Below, in pieces: positions 61,701-64,000 of a stretch of 64,000 bases of DNA; within the stretch, counting starts at the first letter, position 1; the number at the start of each line of letters is the position of its first letter. Made by a program: the position numbers and the translations under genes. This DNA is from JAUILH01 sp964230215 (GTDB taxonomy: Bacteria > Bacteroidota > Bacteroidia > Flavobacteriales_D > JAUILH01): positions 310,001 to 374,000 of the forward strand of contig CAXRGQ010000008.1 of NCBI GenBank assembly GCA_964230215.1, read 5' to 3'. The notes below the pieces were generated by a model that worked only from the letters and a program-made list of their open reading frames with translations, did not search any database and was not told where the DNA came from.

Positions 61701-62696
61701 ACCAGGAAGCACCTGAGCAATGTTAGATGTAAAAGTCAATGAATCTTGCTGATCAGGATCATCGTAGGAAATGTCAAAACAGAATGAAGCACCTTCACAC
61801 ATTTGTAGTGAATTTGGTCCTGTTTGGAAAACCGCCCCCGTTATATTAGCAACTTGACCAGACGAATTACAATCTAGAATGGTGTTGTTACAATTAATAA
61901 CCTCAAACTGAATATCATGAATTATTGATCCCACCAAGTTACCGTTAACATCATACTCTTCAATCAGCACCACGACAACGTAGTTTCCTTGCACTCCAGG
62001 AGTGAAATCTATTTGACCAGTGTTAGGGTCAATTGTAATTCCAGGAATTGGTACTGCACCAGAGTATCCTCCGTTATAAGGAATAAATGTACCTGCAGCT
62101 GATTGTCCTCCTATTAAAGAATATACCAATGTGTGTCCATCAGGCTCAACAACACCAAGGTTATAACATACCGCCTGTCCAACACATACATAAGGTACAG
62201 CTGGATTGGTAATTTGAGGACTTGTGTTGCACGGTTCAGTTTGACTATTCAATATGGCTTCCCAGTAGTATCCAGGTTGACCAGTTACATTTGTGGTTGT
62301 ATTTCTACAACAGCTTGAGTAGCCAAATGTCCAAGAGTCACATGGACCAGGTAGTGTAATTATTCCTTGCCATTGGTGCATGTAAATACCAGGCAGTGAT
62401 CCACCATTACATTCAGACAGTCCCATAGAAGCAGGGCAGAGCTGAGAAATTTCTTGTTGGAATATTGTGTTTGGCAATGACCCATTTGGGTTTGTTAGTC
62501 CACAATCGTTGCTAATTTGAATTAATTCGTTTGCATTTGTTTCAAATGCAGTTCCACAATCTTCAAATAGCGTTAGTGTTACTAAATACTGATTGGGTCC
62601 AACGCATTCATAACTTATGTTACCACCAGGAACATGGGATGCTCTAGTTAGCACACCCACAACTAATAAGAAGGATAATAATAATATTCTTTTCAT
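58710..62696 (-). CDS. Giant CHU_C-tailed surface protein with PKD-like domains
   Basis: A 1328-residue secreted protein. MKRILLLSFLLVVGVLTRA is the signal peptide. The N-terminal 300 residues (SHVPGGNISYECVGPNQYLV ... FGYSSCCRNTTTNVTGQPG) form a cysteine-rich domain common at the start of Bacteroidota CHU_C proteins. Then follow Ig-like repeats (ADTVCNTSAMLDVWFD, SVMDTTICVDGTATLTATAI, FGDGGTSNDCNPSYSYAFPG as a PKD domain), and the gliding-motility-associated C-terminal domain (MYVPNAFTPNGDGVNDLFQA ... RWGEKVFETTD), a type B T9SS signal. No PorP/SprF gene lies next to it, unlike the adhesin at 52308. Likely an adhesin or matrix protein. Confidence 0.9.
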   Translation of the reverse strand: MKRILLLSFLLVVGVLTRASHVPGGNISYECVGPNQYLVTLTLFEDCGTAFETNANELIQISNDCGLTNPNGSLPNTIFQQEISQLCPASMGLSECNGGSLPGIYMHQWQGIITLPGPCDSWTFGYSSCCRNTTTNVTGQPGYYWEAILNSQTEPCNTSPQITNPAVPYVCVGQAVCYNLGVVEPDGHTLVYSLIGGQSAAGTFIPYNGGYSGAVPIPGITIDPNTGQIDFTPGVQGNYVVVVLIEEYDVNGNLVGSIIHDIQFEVINCNNTILDCNSSGQVANITGAVFQTGPNSLQMCEGASFCFDISYDDPDQQDSLTFTSNIAQVLPGAVVTSNYPNIAAGDYSAVDINICWTPPPGSSSLNTIFSITLNDNACPVSGQQTFVYNIDVVGSTNAGPDQTICQGAQQAQLQAINGTQFNWTSIAGDPIIVGTNFSCNPCDNPIATPSVTTTYVVTSNLSGNCVNTDTVTVNVVPDFPYTISAVTGSTCLYDPIPMNVDITTGGAGFTYAWYDSNYLNDTTVNNPIANITSPGNYTYYVDITSPQGCVKTDSLSFTIVSAVSPVIDILTTADTVCNTSAMLDVWFDTTVMSSGVADNFDTGFDPTMWNNVSNGQSGQVGCGTQTGTGDALYFDSQTGDRSATTVAFNAAPCTTIDFCLFIGNQGSTPAPCENADINEDVELQYSTNGGATWVTIQVFNQADWDAAGPYSNSWACFSIPIPAGALTGNTQFRWIQPQYSACTGCDNWSLDDVNIQCASQSTYDFNWTGSNMSSTTVQDPTISPIFGSWYYVTVTDNQNACTAQDSIYIETCPPCDLPSFTFNHISCPGLNDGSITATALPGTDGPPFVFEWSDSLTGAIIQTGSINGMSDMLSNVGAGYYTLSITDTTGCTRDTTITLIEPDSIEISVMDTTICVDGTATLTATAIGGNGGPYTYDWTGIGQGTPNVNPTVATCYEVLVTDANGCISEADTMCVNLLDSLNGNIIAPIVSVCPNGSINLDATILGGDGGPYTYEWTNNGVSVANTAAHTINPTLDSTAYCISITDGCETPAYTECVDIFVYPVPTVLLSSDIQEACFPGNITFSNDSDPNLSGQCSWTFGDGGTSNDCNPSYSYAFPGTYDVSLTITTPDGCVVDSTAQGYINIYDYPVASFDFGPQPTTFFDPLIDFTDNSLDASYWEWTFGNPALGSSNEQNPSFEFSNQLPGEYQVTLLVENEHGCADSITQTVYIDGIFTMYVPNAFTPNGDGVNDLFQAKGEGFDESDFSFMIFNRWGEKVFETTDINEAWNGSIRGVEDNNKSDIYVWRIVTSDKFTGEKHELRGHVTLLK

Positions 62697-62754
62697 AGCA
62701 GAGAAACAGACAAAACACCAAAAGTGTTTCGCCCGAATTATTAATTATTTAATA

Positions 62755-62762
62755 CAAAAGTA
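62755..62762 (-). promoter_or_regulatory. Predicted -7 box (TACTTTTG) for the CHU_C gene
   Basis: Exact TAnnTTTG on the minus strand, 58 nt before the ATG at 62696. The rest of the 238-bp divergent gap (62697-62934) holds only A/T-rich sequence in which I see no other signal. Confidence 0.45.
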
Positions 62763-62934
62763 CCAAGTTTCTGATGAATAGACGTAGAAACGACTGTTTG
62801 GATGCCTCCGTGTGAAATATTCATTCAAATTCTCATGGAATGTATTTTATATAACATTAGTATGATTTGATTTCAATCTTTTTGTGAAATGATCCTTTAA
62901 AAAAGCTTAAATTAGACGCGCTAAATTATTTTCT

Positions 62935-63831
62935 ATGAAACAAATAGGATTACTAATGATTTCATTGATGACATTATCGTCAATGGCTCAACAAATACCA
63001 AATGGGGATATGGAAACTTGGACGATATCAGGTTCGTTTTCTCCAGACGGTGAATACCCAACAGATTGGAGCACGGTTAATAATACTATTCCTGATGTTC
63101 AGGCTTGGCTATTAAGCCAAACGTGTCTGCAAGAAGTTACAGATGTTCATGGAGGGTCTTTTGCGGCTCACTTGATTACGGTAGCACCACCAGTTTCTGG
63201 TTTTCCAAATGTGAACGGAATTGTTACTAATGGAGATATTAATGAAACGACTTATGCCGTTGAAAACGGAATAGCTTTTACAGCTAGACCTGATAGTTTA
63301 GTCGGATACTTTAAAGCTATACCAGTTGGAACTGATTTTGCGACAATCGAGTTTGTACTTAAAGATGGTAACGAAGACACTTTGGGATGGGCAAGATTTG
63401 AAGCACCTAATACAATAGTTGCGAACTACACAAGATTTTCTGTGCCAGTAGTATACTCAAGTGCTGCAACTCCAACAACTGCTGTTGTATTGCTGTCATC
63501 TTCGGATGGTTTTAATAGTATAATTGGCAGTGAGCTGTGGGTAGATGATCTAGAGTTAATTTATAACCCAATCGGAATTGAAGAAGAAAAATTAGATAAT
63601 TCAACGGCGTGGTATAATGGAAATTCGATTGTTCTAGATTTAACTAAGTCTAATTCAAGGAACGTACAAGTGTCTGTTATTGATTTGGCAGGAAAAGAGG
63701 TATACTCAAGTAAGACATCTGGAAGTCAAAAGCACTTTATTCCCGCAAATGTGAGTAATGGTTTGTACTTTGTAAGGGTATCTAATAGTACATACTCTCA
63801 CACGCACAAGGTAATCGTTTCGAAAAATTAA
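62935..63831 (+). CDS. PCMD-like exported protein with type A T9SS tail
   Basis: A 298-residue secreted protein. MKQIGLLMISLMTLSSMAQ is the signal peptide. The mature N-terminus QIPNGDMETWTISGSFSPDG and the TARPDSLVGYFKAIPVG and SELWVDDLELIY phrases resemble the PCMD/carbohydrate-binding jelly-roll proteins of Bacteroidota. The last 75 residues are a T9SS tail (NSIVLDLTKSNSRNVQVSVI ... VSNGLYFVRVSNST ... KVIVSKN). Probably a cell-surface glycan-binding or related protein. The next gene starts 7 bp later. Confidence 0.85.
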   Translation: MKQIGLLMISLMTLSSMAQQIPNGDMETWTISGSFSPDGEYPTDWSTVNNTIPDVQAWLLSQTCLQEVTDVHGGSFAAHLITVAPPVSGFPNVNGIVTNGDINETTYAVENGIAFTARPDSLVGYFKAIPVGTDFATIEFVLKDGNEDTLGWARFEAPNTIVANYTRFSVPVVYSSAATPTTAVVLLSSSDGFNSIIGSELWVDDLELIYNPIGIEEEKLDNSTAWYNGNSIVLDLTKSNSRNVQVSVIDLAGKEVYSSKTSGSQKHFIPANVSNGLYFVRVSNSTYSHTHKVIVSKN

Positions 63832-63838
63832 ACGTGTT

Positions 63839-64000
63839 TTGAGATTCATTCTCGTATTCCTTCTATCACTTTTATCATTTTGTTCTTGGTCTCAGGGTTC
63901 TGGTATTAAGGGGTTTGTTTATGATGGAAAATCAGACGAAATCCTTCCTGGTGCTCGAATTTATGATTTAAATGATAAGTCCAATGGTTGTGTGGCCTCT
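63839..64000 (+). CDS. N-terminus of a carboxypeptidase-regulatory-domain protein (cut by window edge)
   Basis: 54 codons remain. The frame starts with TTG at 63839 and reads as a signal peptide (RFILVFLLSLLSFCSWSQ) followed by GSGIKGFVYDGKSDEILPGA, the start of a carboxypeptidase-regulatory-like domain. Such domains head TonB-dependent receptors and other outer-membrane proteins in Bacteroidota. It lies 7 bp after the T9SS-tailed gene, so the two are probably one operon. The rest lies beyond the window. Confidence 0.7.
   Translation, partial: MRFILVFLLSLLSFCSWSQGSGIKGFVYDGKSDEILPGARIYDLNDKSNGCVAS

Noticed and set aside
1..64000. tRNA, rRNA or CRISPR loci
   Set aside because: I found no cloverleaf with CCA-like end, no 16S/23S conserved blocks and no repeat-spacer pattern in the intergenic gaps; a tRNAscan run would settle the tRNA question.

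Overview
The window is a piece of chromosome from a low-GC member of the Bacteroidota, most likely a marine or aquatic Flavobacteriales-type bacterium. The evidence is: type IX secretion (T9SS) tails and gliding-motility-type C-terminal domains on large surface proteins, a PorP/SprF protein, a fused E1 alpha/beta 2-oxoacid dehydrogenase, a DUF349 coiled-coil protein, and fifteen exact matches to the Bacteroidetes -7 promoter box TAnnTTTG upstream of genes. Single-copy housekeeping genes (dnaX, rpsF-rpsR-rplI, acn, hemE, purB, lhgO) argue against a plasmid or phage. I see no rRNA, tRNA, CRISPR array or prophage. Genes are densely packed: no gap without a gene exceeds 300 bases. The longest gaps are 62697-62934 and 8085-8303.

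Layout. 1-3.9 kb: a TlpA-like thioredoxin lipid-envelope protein, an alpha/beta hydrolase and the fused E1. 4-9 kb: a giant T9SS beta-propeller protein whose 3' end plus terminator is present twice (about 109 bp, about 95% identical), with a small REP-associated (RAYT/IS200-like) transposase element sitting exactly between the two copies. 9-17.9 kb (minus strand): a von Willebrand D protein, a DPP-IV-type peptidase, DUF349 protein, an enoyl-CoA hydratase-family protein and a TonB-dependent receptor preceded by a clear TPP riboswitch. 18-21.8 kb (minus strand): NadR-like kinase, PnuT-type transporter, thiamine-binding protein, a lipoprotein with a methyltransferase fold, and dnaX. Together the receptor, PnuT, thiamine-binding protein and kinase look like a thiamine uptake and salvage locus. 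dnaX carries an A10 slippery tract with stops directly behind it in both other frames.

22-37 kb: a GT39-like membrane protein, the rpsF-rpsR-rplI operon (rplI has an unusually strong Shine-Dalgarno sequence), acn, two outer-membrane barrel proteins sharing a terminator, hemE-ompA, a UMF1 transporter, lhgO, a conserved unknown and purB. 37-47.8 kb: an EI24 membrane protein, a TPR/PD40 protein, a LamG T9SS protein, a TPR protein, small conserved unknowns, DUF2452, an M13 peptidase, a rhomboid homologue lacking both catalytic residues, and an AddA/RecB-like helicase-nuclease.

47.8-64 kb: an operon of one MbnP-like lipoprotein and two MbnH/MauG-like di-haem lipoproteins, a dihydrolipoamide-dehydrogenase-like flavoprotein without its redox disulphide, a SprB-like adhesin with six tandem repeats coupled to PorP/SprF, a SiaB-SiaC kinase/phosphoprotein pair, a second giant CHU_C protein, a T9SS-tailed protein and the start of a truncated carboxypeptidase-regulatory-domain protein at the right edge.

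The most interesting observations are the dnaX slippage site, the transposase element inside a 109-bp duplication, the set of promoters placed 4-5 nt before start codons (probable leaderless mRNAs), the MbnP plus double di-haem operon, and several degenerate enzymes (pseudo-rhomboid, disulphide-less flavoprotein).
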